Shown here: piece by piece, positions 1 through 12,492 of the stretch | How positions within the stretch are numbered: position 1 is the stretch's first letter | Layout of the letters: every line of letters starts with the position of its first letter | Source: Rugalucina vietnamica | Taxonomy: Eukaryota; Mollusca; Bivalvia; Lucinida; Lucinidae | Direction of reading: 5' to 3' | Assembly: GCA_964017185.1 (NCBI GenBank) | Contig: OZ024880.1 | Span: 33,136,329-33,200,328 of the forward strand | Length of the DNA: 64,000 nt | Position numbers and translations under genes: made by a program | The notes under the pieces: generated by a model | What the model saw: the letters and a program-made list of their open reading frames with translations, nothing else | Told to the model about the DNA's origin: nothing | Database searches by the model: none

Positions 1-400
1 TTTCAGCCATCATTAGGAAAATAGCCGCTCACTCAGCTTACAATAGTGCCTGATTTTCACTTTGGGTTTCCCCACTTCAAATTTTATGGTGAGGATTTGG
101 ATTCTTATTGCATCAGTTTCTGGTCATTTCTTCAACTTTTACCCTTTCATACCAGAGTCCCAGTGTTTTTAGCGTGTGGAAGCCTAAAAAGTCTCCACGC
201 AAATTACTTTAATGAGATTGCATGCAATCAGTTTTCATTTCCCTATCCATAACTACCTTAACTGAGTGGCCGCCTTTAGGGAAATAGCTGCTCATTTCGC
301 TTTCGATACGTTCCCTTTGTATCAGCACCTGACTGCCAATTCGATTTCCCTCTTCAGGTTTAGAGTGGTACTTTCCAACAGTTCCTGTTCTTTGCGAACT
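1..400 (-). repeat. R1 dispersed repeat, two diverged fragments
   Basis: Reverse-orientation matches to R1: atagccgctcactcagctta near 26 and actgagtggccgccttta near 258. Truncated by the window edge and diverged. Confidence 0.6.
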
Positions 401-443
401 TTTTATTTATCCGTGACTATAAAAACCTGTTAGTGTCGGATTT

Positions 444-448
<5 letters not shown>

Positions 449-476
<28 letters not shown>
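449..476. repeat. A homopolymer
   Basis: About 28 A residues downstream of the R1 fragments. A retroposed tail cannot be shown. Confidence 0.9.
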
Positions 477-479
<3 letters not shown>

Positions 480-868
480 AAATGTGTTTGTGTGACGCAG
501 CTCATATGCAATAAATATTTTTTTTATATATTCCATAAAATTTTATCTGATGTCAGTGTTAAATTTAAGCTGATATGTTCCTGTGATAATGATTCTAAAA
601 CCTTTCTCATTTTTTTTCTTAAAACAGCATTACAACGTTTCAAAATATACATAGATATACATATGATCTAAGTAAATAATTGGAAAATGATATTTCTATA
701 GTAAAACAAATTTCAACCTGTCAATATAAAGGGTTGACAGATGTTGGCAAAACGATGAACAAAGTGCTGCATTATATGTTTAAATTTAATGCAATGTAAA
801 CGAAATAAATCTTTGTCTTCAATTTCGTCCATTCAGTAGAAAAATTTATAATGTCCTTCTTCAATAAA
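477..868. other. AT-rich interval, nothing recognised
   Basis: No convincing open frame, splice-bounded exon or inverted repeat seen. Confidence 0.6.
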
Positions 869-1080
869 TGACCGCTGCATGGGAAAATAAACAATAGGCT
901 GGGCAAAAACAAAGGCGCAGATCAGTAACTGTGAAGCTCATCAGCGCCTTTGTTTTCGCTATACGGATAGTACATAAATCCAAAATTTCCAGCCTCTAGC
1001 CATCTTCTGCGACGGTACAGCCCGATTTGTGTCGGATCTGGTCAGAACCCAAATTGTTTGTTTTCTCACGCACAGGCTCA
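869..1080 (+). mobile_element. M1 MITE copy
   Basis: Core gcgcagatcag...ctcatcagcgcc plus cctttgttttcgctata and gtttgtgtcggatctggtc, ending in the TIR ctcacgcacaggctca. The left TIR (tgaccgctgcatggg) is decayed. Confidence 0.85.
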
Positions 1081-1414
1081 AATGATTAATGACCGCAAGG
1101 CTGTTTTTTTACACCAGCACTTCAACTTAGTGACATTTCACGCATACAAGCATCTATATCATATGTATCGAACCTGTTCAGTAATTCTTGTCGTCAATGG
1201 AAAATCATCAGGAATAATATGACTGTTAACACATTTCATGTTTTTCTTAATTCTGCTGAACATTCACGAAAACTTCGTCATGACAATACTTATACAATCT
1301 TTCTTTCTCCTAGAAGTTCCGCTGGTTCAAGAAGAGCACATCTATCAGTAAGTGGTGAAAGTGATGTGCAATAAGTAGTAACTTTTCATGGAACGGTGTA
1401 GATAGAATAATCGT

Positions 1415-1480
1415 CCGTCCCGACATGACCTTGGCTGTTGACTGTGGACGTAATGCACGTATTCAAACAAACCTAAATGC
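1415..1480 (+). repeat. SINE-tail-like fragment
   Basis: cgtcccgacatgacc...gctgttgactg, then gacgtaatgc and a caaac-rich end. The same string occurs at 51,457-51,515. It resembles the 3' part of invertebrate SINEs; the head is not seen. Confidence 0.5.
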
Positions 1481-1959
1481 ATGTAAACCTCAACTAAGCA
1501 GGTTTAAAGGTTATGTATATAAGATTAGTACAAGAACAAATTATCAAATAGGTACCAGTCCTTTCTAACTCTGATGTCGTCGTATGGAGCGAACTGTTGA
1601 GAACGAAAGCAACCAAAATACCCTGGGCGAAGAAGTCATTACATGCGACGGGGTTCAACTGACCACTGTTTCATATTTGTGTCCTTCGAGGTCTTTGTGT
1701 CATAATTATGTACGTCTTTTATTTTCGTTGCACATTCATATATCATGGATGGAAGTCAAAGTTGTGCAATTTTGGCATTGAATATGTAAAAGGTCATTAC
1801 CATTTTGGGCTTCTCTGTTTCGTTGCTCGTTTTTGTAATCTACGTTTACCATCTGATGACTATTATTTTAATAACTTTGTTTTTCTTTTTATACATTTAC
1901 TAGCATTCTGTTATTACTCAGTTCATTGTTTGACCTCTTTTTTCACTCAGTTTGTAGTA

Positions 1960-2400
1960 TGTTCTCATCATCCAGTAACTACTACATTGACTAACATTGA
2001 GTTCGCCGTTAACGAGGTGGTCCATTACTTCTGGTTATGTTGAATCACCAAATATAGACCATGTGTACCATGTGTTGACTATCATTTTTCATAACTTGGT
2101 TTCTTTCCGCGTTGATTGTTTTTATCTTTTCCCACTTAGTTAAATCGATCTAGTGTGTTGTTCTCGTCATAATGCAACCATGTCAACAATGTGTACACCA
2201 TGAACGAGGTGGTCCATTACTTCCGGTAAAATTAAGTATAAACCACGTGTTATCATTTTTCATAATTGTCTTTTCATTCAGCGGCCAGTGTTATTGAGTT
2301 TCGGATTACTATTCTCGCCAGCAGGTAACCACCATATCAACAATGAGTACACCCTGATAGAGATGGTCTATTTCTTGTATTGCTTAACCGTTTTCATTAG
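1960..2400 (+). repeat. Degenerate tandem repeat, about 190-bp unit
   Basis: Three diverged units share gaggtggtccattacttc (2,013 and 2,206; variant near 2,360), atcatttttcataa and tctcgtcat/ctcatcatcc. An open frame of 111 codons here overlaps the units and has no recognisable domain. Confidence 0.6.
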
Positions 2401-2429
2401 TACATGGTATGTTATGACTTGAAATTAAC

Positions 2430-2880
2430 ATGCTTTAACTTCCACCAATACGTTCTTTATATCCAAATAGACTGGGGCTAGTGGTATCCCGCCGTCTTCA
2501 ACTTTCGCCAATACGTTCTTTATATCCAAATAAATTGGGGCTAGTGGTATCCTGCCGTCTTCAACTTTCACCAATACATTCTTTATATCCATATAAACTG
2601 GAGCTAGTGGTATCCTGCCGTCTTCAACTTTCGCCAATACGTCCATTATATATAAATAAACTGAGGCTAGTGGTATCCTGCCGTCTTCAACTTTCGCCAA
2701 TACGTCCAATATATCCAAATAAACTGGAGCTAGTGGTATTCTGCCGTCTTCAACTTCCGCCAATACGTCCATTATATCCAAATAAACCTGGGCTAGTGGT
2801 ATCCTGCCGTCTTCAACTTTCGCCAATACGTCCATTATATCCAAATAAACTGGGGTTAGTGGTAACCCGCCGTCACCCCA
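2430..2880. repeat. 63-bp minisatellite, about seven units
   Basis: Unit carries cttcaactttcgccaatac, ttatatccaaataaac and gctagtggtatcctgccgt; spacing 63 bp between gccgtc at 2,491 and 2,554. Because 63 is a multiple of three, long frames stay open on both strands (160 codons on minus, 136 on plus). The minus frame reads a 21-residue repeat around LDIMDVLAKVEDGRIPLA. Confidence 0.9.
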
Positions 2881-2899
2881 TAACAATTTAGTCTCAATG

Positions 2900-4490
2900 T
2901 ATTTCAATGTTTAGGCAATTTTTAATGTTCCTCTATATTGTCGTGAAGTTACCAAAGTTACCAAAGTTACCAAATGGTCGTGAAGTTATCCAATGTTTTG
3001 TCGTCAACCATCCGTGTCTCCTGTCCATACGAAAAGTCTTTGACATTAAAAGGGACAAGAGTTATCCCGCCACCAACACATAGGAATTCGGTTAAACGTG
3101 GAGTTCTAAGTTGGTGTTGTGACAATGTTTTTTATGTTATGTGCGGATTTCTTTCCATAATTTGAACAGATGTATAGTTTGATATCCTCAGCTGTTGCTT
3201 TCGTTGAATCAGTAACAGTTTTTTTTTATCAACGTCTTGTGAGTGGACAGTTTCTCCCCATCGCACATGAAGATTGGTTACTTGATTGTCCCACAGCAAG
3301 ATTGGTTACTTGATTGTCCCACAGCGTTGTTACTGTAGATTGTAGCTGATGTTGTCTTTCGCAAGTTTACATGTTATTTCAATACTTTCAATAAATGTTT
3401 CCAAATGATGAAATGAGCAGATAGAGATGATTTGATAGGAAGTTTCAAAAAATCTATGACGGGGTTGAGGCCGAGACCAGGAAATGTCAGGTAAGTTTTC
3501 AGTTGATTAAGGTTTCATCCGAGGCTACCCGAATAATCAGATTTCCTTGTTGAGGCCTCAACACCATCATTGATTGTTTTCCTCACCCATCTCTATAAAC
3601 ATTTTATCCTAAATTGGTTTCAGCTGTTGGTTAGGCAGCCATTGTGTTTTCACATGAAACAAAATGCCATTTCACAGAAGTGAGAAAATAAAAAAAAAAT
3701 GTATTTACACTCACCTTGCAAAAATATGAAACCAGCAATTTATTTTGCGCATAAAATTCTCAGCAAAATCAAATTTGGATATTTTCATCAAAGCAGCAGA
3801 CCTAAATTACTCTATATCACTTCCTGAAATCATCACCTCTAAGGTTATTTTTGTTTCTGACAGTTGACAAACAACATGCCATTTTTATCTGTTCATAGTA
3901 TTCATTTCTAATAACTAAATATAGAAATAATTGTCATTTTGAAACAGCTGAATGTACTAGTACTTCTATAGAAAAACATCTCTAACAGTCACACAAAGGG
4001 ATACTCGTATGATGCGTGTCTTATGGGTGAGAAGATGATATACTTTATATATATATTTTTCTTGACAAGTGGATTTTACCTAAGTATCCATACATATACA
4101 TTTATCAAAGATACAATAATATTATTCTTCAGTTGACATACAAATACATTTTCTGTTCCAAATATATTTTGTACATTATTTATAGCAAAACAGCATACCC
4201 GTTTGTATTACGTTGATTTTTTACATACATGTACATGTACATAGCTTTACATGGAACACAAACAATATGTTTTTCATGACATTCATCAAATAACATTCAA
4301 ATACCTTTTATGTGATATTTTAACAGTATAATTTTGAAACAAGACTAGCAATGCCACTCTCGCTGTTTTGGAGAGGGGTTAGGATACTTGTGCTGTACAA
4401 CACTAGAGCGATCTCCCGAAAGCAGACACTTTTAATTTCACACTAATTTTAGAAATGAGAACTACCCGAGTTGCCTCGTTCAAAACGTAA
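2900..4490. other. Intergenic sequence with minor short duplications
   Basis: Contains small direct repeats (gttaccaaa three times near 2,950; agattggttacttgattg twice at 3,272 and 3,300). No gene recognised. Confidence 0.6.
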
Positions 4491-4498
4491 GATTAAAA

Positions 4499-5010
4499 TA
4501 CAAGTAGGCAATGATCAAGAAAAGGCACAATAAGAAAGAAATTCCCACTCAAAAACCGAGGTGGGAAAAACCTAAATAGATAATTAGGTACTTATGCTTA
4601 GAAAACATAACAAGCCGAGTGAGCAGCTGTTTCCCAATAGGCGGCCACTCAGTTATTCGAACTTAACTAAAACTATGAAAACGTACATAAGGTTCAAACA
4701 CCACAAAAATCGACTCAAAAACACAAAACAAATTGAACCACAACAGAAGTGTCGTATTGGAACGATCAGTAATATAAAACTTCTTGGCCGGGGGGGGGGA
4801 GCTTTAATCGATTTTACAGGACCCTAACCTCGCCCTCATCTTCTGCAGTGGTTCACGACATTAAGTTGTTCCATCCTCGTGGTAAATCTCTAACTAGTCA
4901 ATGAATTGTCAAGCACAAACAAATAAATCACGATAACCACCATGATGAATCAAAAACGAGGACTCACATATTCAGTAAGCAGCCCGACGATGGAGATCCC
5001 TGGTCGCGGA
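4499..5010 (+). repeat. R1 dispersed repeat, near full-length copy
   Basis: Runs from acaagtaggcaatgatcaag through gagtgagcagctgtttccc, ggcggccactcagtta, cttctgcagtggttcac and gaggactcaca to cagcccgacgatgg. The same order of blocks recurs at 13,462 and, in part, 32,020. Confidence 0.85.
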
Positions 5011-5159
5011 ATAACTTGCTGAAATCCTGAGCAAAAGAAAAACACCAGTTGAACCCCGGTGGGCCAAGTAACAGACAAAAAGTTCCGGCTCCAACCAACT
5101 AAAATGAATAGCTTTATGTCCGGGCCATCTTAGAGTCATAAATATCTTTACACATTAAC

Positions 5160-5205
5160 AAGGTACAAGTAGGCAATGAACAGGAAAAGGCATTTATTAA
5201 TATTC
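5160..5205 (+). repeat. R1 left-end fragment
   Basis: Contains gtacaagtaggcaatgaaca and aaaaggca, then diverges. Confidence 0.6.
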
Positions 5206-5423
5206 AAAACGTGAAACGAACCCAAGTCACAAATTTAAGCAAAAAAACCCTTAAGTGTATGAAAGTAAGTTCAAAATTATAACATTTTTAATATGTGACC
5301 CTCCCGTTAGTTCAATGTGCATATTACCATTTCTTGTTTCTGTGATTATTTTCTGTATGTTGTTGTTTTTTGTTATGCATCTATATGTTTTCTATATATA
5401 TGCTCAAGGTAAACCCAATCCAG

Positions 5424-5469
<46 letters not shown>
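5424..5469. repeat. A homopolymer
   Basis: About 46 A residues; an open frame of 130 codons on minus that crosses it encodes poly-Phe and is an artefact. Confidence 0.9.
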
Positions 5470-5470
<1 letters not shown>

Positions 5471-6121
5471 GAAAACAAATATCCATGGACCCATAAGACA
5501 GGGTACATAACGTATTCCCAGTAATATGGCGATCCGACAAGCATCAATCAAAGGGAAAGATAGTGAGTTCAACATATAGACAAACGCCAGAACTGCTTTT
5601 GAACAACATTTTGAACAGCAAACCTCGTTCTTAGTTTGCTGCAATAAAACAACAAACGTTTGTTCGTTTCCGATAAAATCTTCCGTGGAAGTTAATGAAT
5701 TAATAAAAAGCATTGTGAAGAAACTCAAAAGTAACACAGACTCTCTGAAAACCAAAATAAAGTTAATGTCCAAACCCTAGTGGACCGAATGAGAGACAGC
5801 AGTTTAGACCGTTATCTAAACTCATACTCAAACGCTTTCCATTTGTTATCCAGTTTAAAGTCGGTGCCGTCATTGAATCAGAGGACAATGCCTAAACATC
5901 GATCGCTGATATTGTTCACAGCTACGCCGACGTCGTCCAGGATCTGAAACATACTGAAATATAAAGAGAAAAGACATTTCTAATTTACAAAATAAAGATT
6001 TAAAAGAATAAAAATGTTGACATGTTTTAAAATAGCCTCAGTTATATCATTTCTTCTCTCCGATATCGTCCTTTGATTGTAATGAAGTATATCATGAACT
6101 GATTCCAAAAGCTACAAGACC

Positions 6122-6366
6122 TGGGCCCAGAATTACAGTGCTTCCTTAAAGTTAATAGGTGGCAAATTTCGACTCAATATTTTACCGTTAAAATCAATAA
6201 CTGATTTATCGAAAGTGAATAGATTTGTAAAGTAAAATTTCCTTCACACAATAAAAACAGACGTATGATTTCAGTATGTTTTAAATGTCTGTTTTGGTTG
6301 TTGAAACCAGTTGTCATCTTAACTAAAGGACATCCTTAACTATAGAGAGGCATTGTAATTCTGGGC
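6122..6366. mobile_element. Small TIR element
   Basis: Ends ggcccagaattacagtgc and gcattgtaattctgggcc are inverted repeats about 245 bp apart, with no coding frame. Confidence 0.75.
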
Positions 6367-6617
6367 CATGGACTTTCTACATATTAACTACTTCAGATAC
6401 ATATAAACCTTTGCAGACATTTAACAGTGAATACCATTTCCTTTTCTAAGCATATAATATATCTTAAAAAGGTCAAAATGTTGCCGAGTAGGGTTCTGTT
6501 TTAAAACAACCTACAATTCAGCCGGGATTAAGGGAGCTTTGGCATAGCAACCGGCCTGTGTATTCATATTTGAATGTCTGTAATTGTTAATCAGTAGTTT
6601 TAGCAATCATTTCATCA

Positions 6618-6822
6618 TGAAATATATACCTCCTTAAACCCTACTTTTGTATAGTAAAACTGGGGTTTACAGGGGTATGCCTAATTTTCTTATTTTTGAT
6701 CCAAAATAGATTGTGAGTACTCGTTAGAACCGCCTCGCCGCCGTCAAAAATTGTCTTCCGAAAATTTCAATTTTCACAACGTAAGAAAAATCTGTATATT
6801 ACACGGGCATGTTTTCGTAATG
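6618..6822 (+). mobile_element. M2 foldback MITE, degenerate copy
   Basis: Has aaactggggtttacagggg, tagattgtgagtactcg, gaaccgcctcgccg and the end gcatgttttcgtaatg. The right hairpin arm is mostly deleted. Confidence 0.8.
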
Positions 6823-7117
6823 TTACAAAAGAAAAATCCTCCTTGAGCAACAGCCAATCAGAATGAGATGCATTGGAAAACTCCCCAGAGTTTAGAACTA
6901 TGCTTCAGAAATATTGGGGTTGCCAAAACAACGCATAATGAACGAGTCCACCTTCAATTTGTAAGAAATTATCATGCGTTAAACAATGTAAAAATGATTT
7001 ATCTATTATGGTGAATCAGAAAATTTCTCCTTTTTCTTTAAAATATAATTAAGTACTTGGACAAATATTGCATGTTCATAAAACTATTTACATGTATATG
7101 GAAGTTGTCTAAAATGA

Positions 7118-7400
7118 TATAAAAGTAACAGTAGGCAATGATCAGCCAATGGCGCAATCGGAAACAAATTTCCACTCCAACAACCGAGATGGGAAAAACT
7201 AATTGACAATAAGGAACATGTACTTATACATGTTCTAAGGGAATATATCGTAAGCCGAGTGAGTAGCTATTTCCCAAAAGGCGGCAACACAGTTACCCGA
7301 AGTTAACTAAATATATGAAAACGAACATCAGGTGCAAACAGCATAAAAATTCGACACCAAAACATAACACAATTAGAACAACGATCAGTTTATGAATAAA
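7118..7400 (+). repeat. R1 dispersed repeat, 3'-truncated
   Basis: Has aacagtaggcaatgatcagc, caaccgagatgggaaaaact, cgtaagccgagtgagtagc and acaattagaacaacgatcag. Confidence 0.8.
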
Positions 7401-7613
7401 CTTAAATTAACCTTAAATTTCCGAAACAAACTGTTCAATTCTTCATGACAACCTTGGATTTATTTATTCTTTTGTTATGTATGTAATGTATGCAAGTGTG
7501 TGGTAAGCATTTGTAGTATGTGCACGTTTATGTTATGTGGTAACAGATGGGCCGTTTCATAGTTTAATCTTTATTTCATTTGTTAATTATACATCATAGG
7601 CATTAGTACAAAA

Positions 7614-8092
7614 TATTTACATTGTTATTGCAATCGCCCTAGATGAAAGTATCTTTCTTGATGTTCTTCATTTTCCAATGAAAAACATTATGTCACGTGG
7701 TCTAGAGGCCACGCCTATGGGCGGGCTGACGTCAAAACTCATCCAGTGACGTTGTTTGTTTACTCTTGTTGACGTGACGTTGGCCGCGTATCGCCATGAC
7801 GTAAGGCGCGAAAAGTTGACGTTTTGGCTGTTCCAAAATTACGTTAAGTCGGATTTAATGTCAAGTAACATGAAAATGAACGGTGATATGCGCAATTAAA
7901 AATCTAATACTTGACTGATAATATAAAATGTAAATATAAGTATTGAAATTCAGATTTTAGCTTTCACTGGATGATGAAAAACATTAGCTGTTTTAATGTC
8001 TCCGAGAAGCCCTTCGGGCTTCACAGACATTAAAACAGCCTAATGTTTTTCATCATCCAGTGAAAGCTAAAAATCTGAACTTCAATCCTTAA
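7614..8092 (+). mobile_element. M3 foldback element copy 1
   Basis: Starts tatttacattgttattgc and ends ttcaatccttaa. A left part of about 330 bp is rich in TGACGT, followed by a terminal hairpin with arms of roughly 70 bp around tttaatgtctccgag. No open frame, so non-autonomous. Confidence 0.85.
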
Positions 8093-8456
8093 TTACAAAT
8101 ACTTATATTTCGTAACAAAGTCTAATAGATAATACTTTTATCGTTATCTCAGAGAAGCCGCCATATTTTACTCATCAGTCAATGAGTAAAGACATGCGCA
8201 TTCAAATATATGATTCCATAATCTTCTTAGTTTGCATGAAACGTTGTTTTGAATCACAATTTGAAATGCATTAAAATTAAACATTTTTTCCCCAGACAAA
8301 TTTGGTTTCAAAATTGCTAGTTATACAATCAGAACAAAATAATTGGAAGTTGCTTAAAGTTAAGTTTCCAAACAGGTAAAAGGTCTACTAGGTTTTTAGA
8401 TTTCTAAAGAAATTGATGTCAGATTGAAAATCTGTGAGCTCTTCATTAGTGTTATA

Positions 8457-8880
8457 TTTACATTTTTCTAAAACCTCCTTAGATGAACCATTAGATGTTC
8501 ATATGTGTTCATACTTCCATGAACAACATTGTGTCACGCGACGTGACGTAATCCAAAGTTGACGTCAAAAACATGAATCTCGCTAATCTGATTGGACGTT
8601 GTAAACGTCGACGCCGTTCCGCTGTTTGAACACACACTGTGTGTAGATTCTCTGTTTGCTGGTAAATGTGACCGCCTTAGTGATTTTTCAACAAGCGATA
8701 GAGAGAAATGAATGTAAATATAAGCAATGAGTTTAATTTTTCTGTTGTTCATGGAGCTATGAACCGCAGTGGGTCGCTAGCAAAGCTTACATGAACCCCT
8801 TCGGGGTTCATTCACTTTGCACGCGACCCACTGCGGTTCATAGCTCCATGAACACCAGAAAAATGAAATTCATTTCTTAA
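8457..8880 (+). mobile_element. M4 foldback element copy 1 (sister of M3)
   Basis: Same plan as M3: start tttacatttttc, a gatgaa...tgttcat motif, a TGACGT stretch, then a near-perfect hairpin (8,743-8,860) with arms gttcatggagctatgaac and loop ccccttcgggg, ending aattcatttcttaa. The uninterrupted copy defines the empty site for the LINE insertion at 25.7 kb. Confidence 0.85.
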
Positions 8881-9274
8881 ATACTAGTCTGAAGAATTTC
8901 ACAAAGATAGTATGTACTGATCTTTTTCGTGTTAGATTTCAAAAGTGCCAGTTATACAATCAGAAGAAAATAGTTTGGAGGCTGTCGAAACGAAATGTTA
9001 AGAAATACAAATTACATTTTAAATAAAAATGAAAAATGACAAAAAAAAAATAAAATAAAAAAAAATAAAAAATCTCCGATTCGGACTGACAAGACAGTGT
9101 CACAAAAATGAATATAAAATATTAGCATTTCCAAAAGGTGACATTTAGAAATAAGCATTTGATACTGTTTTCTGTTTCCATTCAATGGAAGGGATTCACA
9201 TGGTCAAACTCCCATTTAAAGGAACAAAACCTTAAATATTATAGTGTTGCAGTGCTATACGAGGGATTGACTGA

Positions 9275-9278
<4 letters not shown>

Positions 9279-9322
<44 letters not shown>

Positions 9323-9326
9323 TTGG
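9279..9326. repeat. (ATTT)n microsatellite
   Basis: About 48 bp of tttatttatt within unit 1 of the tandem array; shorter runs sit in the equivalent place of the later units. Confidence 0.9.
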
Positions 9327-9664
9327 GACACCAGCTCATTATAAGAATAGTGCCAGTAGCAGCTTCACATGTTTGGTCGAAAATCTAGAAATGACCCAGG
9401 GAAAGGTTTCACGGTGGAATAGTGGAGTTTTTAGTATCAATGGTATTCTAGATTTCAGCGAGAACAAGAAAACATACAGGACGCTGCTCTTGGACTCGGA
9501 TTCGAGTAGGCGGACTGTGAACCGTAGACGACGGTACACTGTGACAATAGGATTAATCGGATCAATTGAACTGATATCTTGACGACGACAAACTTTCGGA
9601 AAACGAGCGGAATCCTCAAATTACATTTAAAAAATGAAAAATAACAGAAAGGAGGGAAAAAAAG

Positions 9665-9668
<4 letters not shown>

Positions 9669-9698
<30 letters not shown>
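9669..9698. repeat. A homopolymer
   Basis: About 30 A at the junction of the first two tandem units. Confidence 0.9.
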
Positions 9699-9703
<5 letters not shown>

Positions 9704-11944
9704 TCCGACTCGGACTGACAAGACAATGTCACAAAAATGAATATAAAATATTAGCATTTCCTAAAGGTGACTTTTAGAAATAAGCATTTGATACTGTTTT
9801 CTGTTTCCATTCATTGATAGGGATTCACATGGCCAAACTCCCATTTAAAGGACCAAAACCTTAATGTAAATATGTTGCAATGCTATACGAGGGATTGTCA
9901 TAGATTGTGTGAGGGATTTATTTATTTATTTATTTATTTATTTATTGGGACAACAGCTCAATATAAGGATAGTGCGAGTAGCAGCTTCACATGCTTGGTC
10001 GAAAATCTAGAAATGACCCAGGGAAAGGTTGCACGGTGGAATAGTGGAGTTTTTAGTATCAATGGTATTCTAGATTTCAGCGAGAACAAGAAAGCATACA
10101 GGACGCTGCTCTTGGACTCAAATTCGAGTATGTGGACTGCGACATTAGACGACGTACTGCGGTACTGCAATATTATTAATCGGATATATTAAACTGATAT
10201 CTTGACGACGACAAACTTTCGGAAAACGGAATCCTCAAATTACATATAAAAATGAAAAATCACAAAAAGGAGGGGAAAAAAGTAAATAGAGCCACAAAAC
10301 ATTCCGATTCGGACTGACAAGGCAATGTCACAAAATGAATATAAAATGTTAGCATTTCCAAAAGGTGACATTTAAAAATAAGCATTTGGTATTTTTTGGT
10401 ACTTTTTTCTGTTTCCATTCATTGGAAAGGATTTACATGGCCAAACTCCCATTTAAAGAAACAAAACCTTAATATTAATATGTTGCAGTGCTATACGAGG
10501 GATTGTAATAGATTGTCTGAGGGATTTATTTATTTATTGGGACAACAGCTCAATATAAGGATAGTGCGAGTAGCAGCTTCACATGTTTGGTCGAAAATCT
10601 AGAAATGACCCAGGGAAATGTTACACGGTGGAATATTGGAGTTTGTAGTATCAGTGGTATTCTAGATTTCAGCGAGAACAAAAAGAATACAGGGCGCTGC
10701 TCTTGGGACTCGGATTCGAGTATGTGGACTGTGACTTTAGAAAACGTACTGTGGCAATATTATTAGTCGGATCGATTGAGCTGATATCTTGACGACGACA
10801 AACTTTCGGAAAACGAGCGGAATCCTCAAATTACATTTTAAAATAATAAAAAAATGACAAAAAAAACCCTCCAATTCGGATTGGCAAGACAATGAGACAA
10901 TGTCACAAAATGAATATAGTTATATTAGGATTTTCAAAAGATGACATTTAGAAATGAGCATTTGATAATGTTTTCTGTTTCCATTCATTGGAAGGGATTC
11001 ACATGGTCAAACTCCCATATAAAGGAACAAAACCTTAATATTATAGTGTTGCAGTGCTACACGAGGGATTGTCTGAGTGATTTATTTATTTATTTATTTT
11101 ACTTATTTATTTATTTATCTATTTATTTATTTATTGGGACAACAGCTAACTATACGGATAGTGCGAGTAGCAGCTTCACATGTTTGGTCGAAAATCTAGA
11201 AATGACCCAGGAAAAGGTTACATTGTGGAATATATGAGTTTGCAGAATCTAATCTATGGTATTCGACATTTCAGCGAGAACAAGAAAGCTTACAGGGCGC
11301 TGCTCTTGGATTCGGATTCGAGTATGTGGACTGTGACCTTAGAAAACGTACTGCGGCAAAATTATTTAAAAAAAAACTCCGATTCGGACTGACAAGATAA
11401 TGTCACAAAAATGAATTTAAGATATTGACACTTAGAAAAAGGTGACATTTAGAAATAAGCATTTGATAGCATTTGATACTGTTTTCTGTTTCCAGATTCA
11501 CCTGGTCAACTCCCCTGATTTAGAGGAACAAACCCTCAATATTGTAGTGTTGCAGTGCCATGCGAGGGATTGTCTTAGATTGTCTGAGGGATTTATTTAT
11601 TTATTTATTTATTTATTCATTTATTTATTTATTTATAAAGACTGTGCTGTAAAATAAATAATTGTATAGAATGCAACACTCAGGGGTGAAAGAGATATCC
11701 CATTTACACTCTAACAGTAATAAGCCTTTTGAGACAGACTTGGGCGTCGGTTTTATTTGGGAAGTCAAGCCCTAAAAGTCCAAGTGAAAAATTGGATAAT
11801 GAAAATTATCCTGAGCCTATGGAGACAAAACTGTGATTAAAGGTCCTGATAAAAGATCATTGGAACTATGGATTAATTTACAAAACACTGCCCTTGAAGC
11901 AAAAATCAGGTGATTTTCTATAACTAAGGCACTAATCCTAAAAT

Positions 11945-12135
11945 AACACAAGGAATATCGAGTAAGCAGCTATTTCCCTAAAGGTGGGCACTCGGTTACA
12001 CGAGCTTAACTTAACATATGAATGTTCACATACATGTATATAAAAAGCACAAACGACACAAGAAACGACAATTTAACCAAAACCACAGCGGAAGTTACAC
12101 CTTTGGACGTTCAGTTATATAGTATTACTAGGGTC
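11945..12135 (+). repeat. R1 partial copy
   Basis: Matches aatatcgagtaagcagct, tttccctaaaggtgggcac, and accacagcggaagttacacc to cagttatatagta. Confidence 0.7.
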
Positions 12136-12247
12136 TTAGTCAACATATATCGAATTACAGCATGAAAATATCTTGATTTGAAGGGGAAAAATTAATCTTA
12201 CCACCTGTTTCAAAACGTCTTAATATCCATACATTGGAACTACAGGT

Positions 12248-12492
12248 ATTATCCTCTAGGGGTCTCTTTTTACCCCCTGCAGAGATGTGATAATCACCTC
12301 ATTATGACAGTCCTTTGATCTAAGGATAATACATTTAAAGGGAGAAGTTCTGAAAGCGCTAAAGTATTGCCAATGTTCATTCAGTTCATTCTTCTGTAGC
12401 AATATTATCCAGAAAACAAAGGACTGTCATAATGCGGCGATTATCTCATCTCTGCAGGGTGTTGGGTAATAAAGATGCCCAAAAAGGATAAT
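12248..12492. mobile_element. Small TIR element with about 60-bp arms
   Basis: Left arm attatcct...ccctgcagagatg, taatcac and attatgacagtcctttg is mirrored on the right by aaaggactgtcataat, gattatctcatctctgcag and aaaggataat. Confidence 0.75.

Larger units (their letters stand above)
9100..11660 (+). repeat. Tandem array of about 600-bp units with (ATTT)n cores
   Basis: Four units plus a partial fifth. The marker gtttggtcgaaaatctag (once with gctt) falls at 9,371, 9,993, 10,585 and 11,182, giving periods of 622, 592 and 597 bp. Each unit has tgacaagacaatgtcac, aagcatttgatactg, attcacatgg, gttgcagtgc, a variable (ATTT)n run, then gggacaacagctca and tagatttcagcgagaac. Short open frames recur because the unit recurs. 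Confidence 0.9.

Noticed and set aside
1708-2043. 111-codon plus-strand frame
   Set aside because: Overlaps degenerate tandem units, Phe/Tyr/His-rich AT-driven composition, no splice or domain support.
2430-2880. CRISPR-like spaced repeats
   Set aside because: Units are contiguous 63-bp copies without unique spacers; eukaryotic context.
5381-5773. 130-codon minus frame
   Set aside because: Crosses an A homopolymer read as poly-Phe; no domain.
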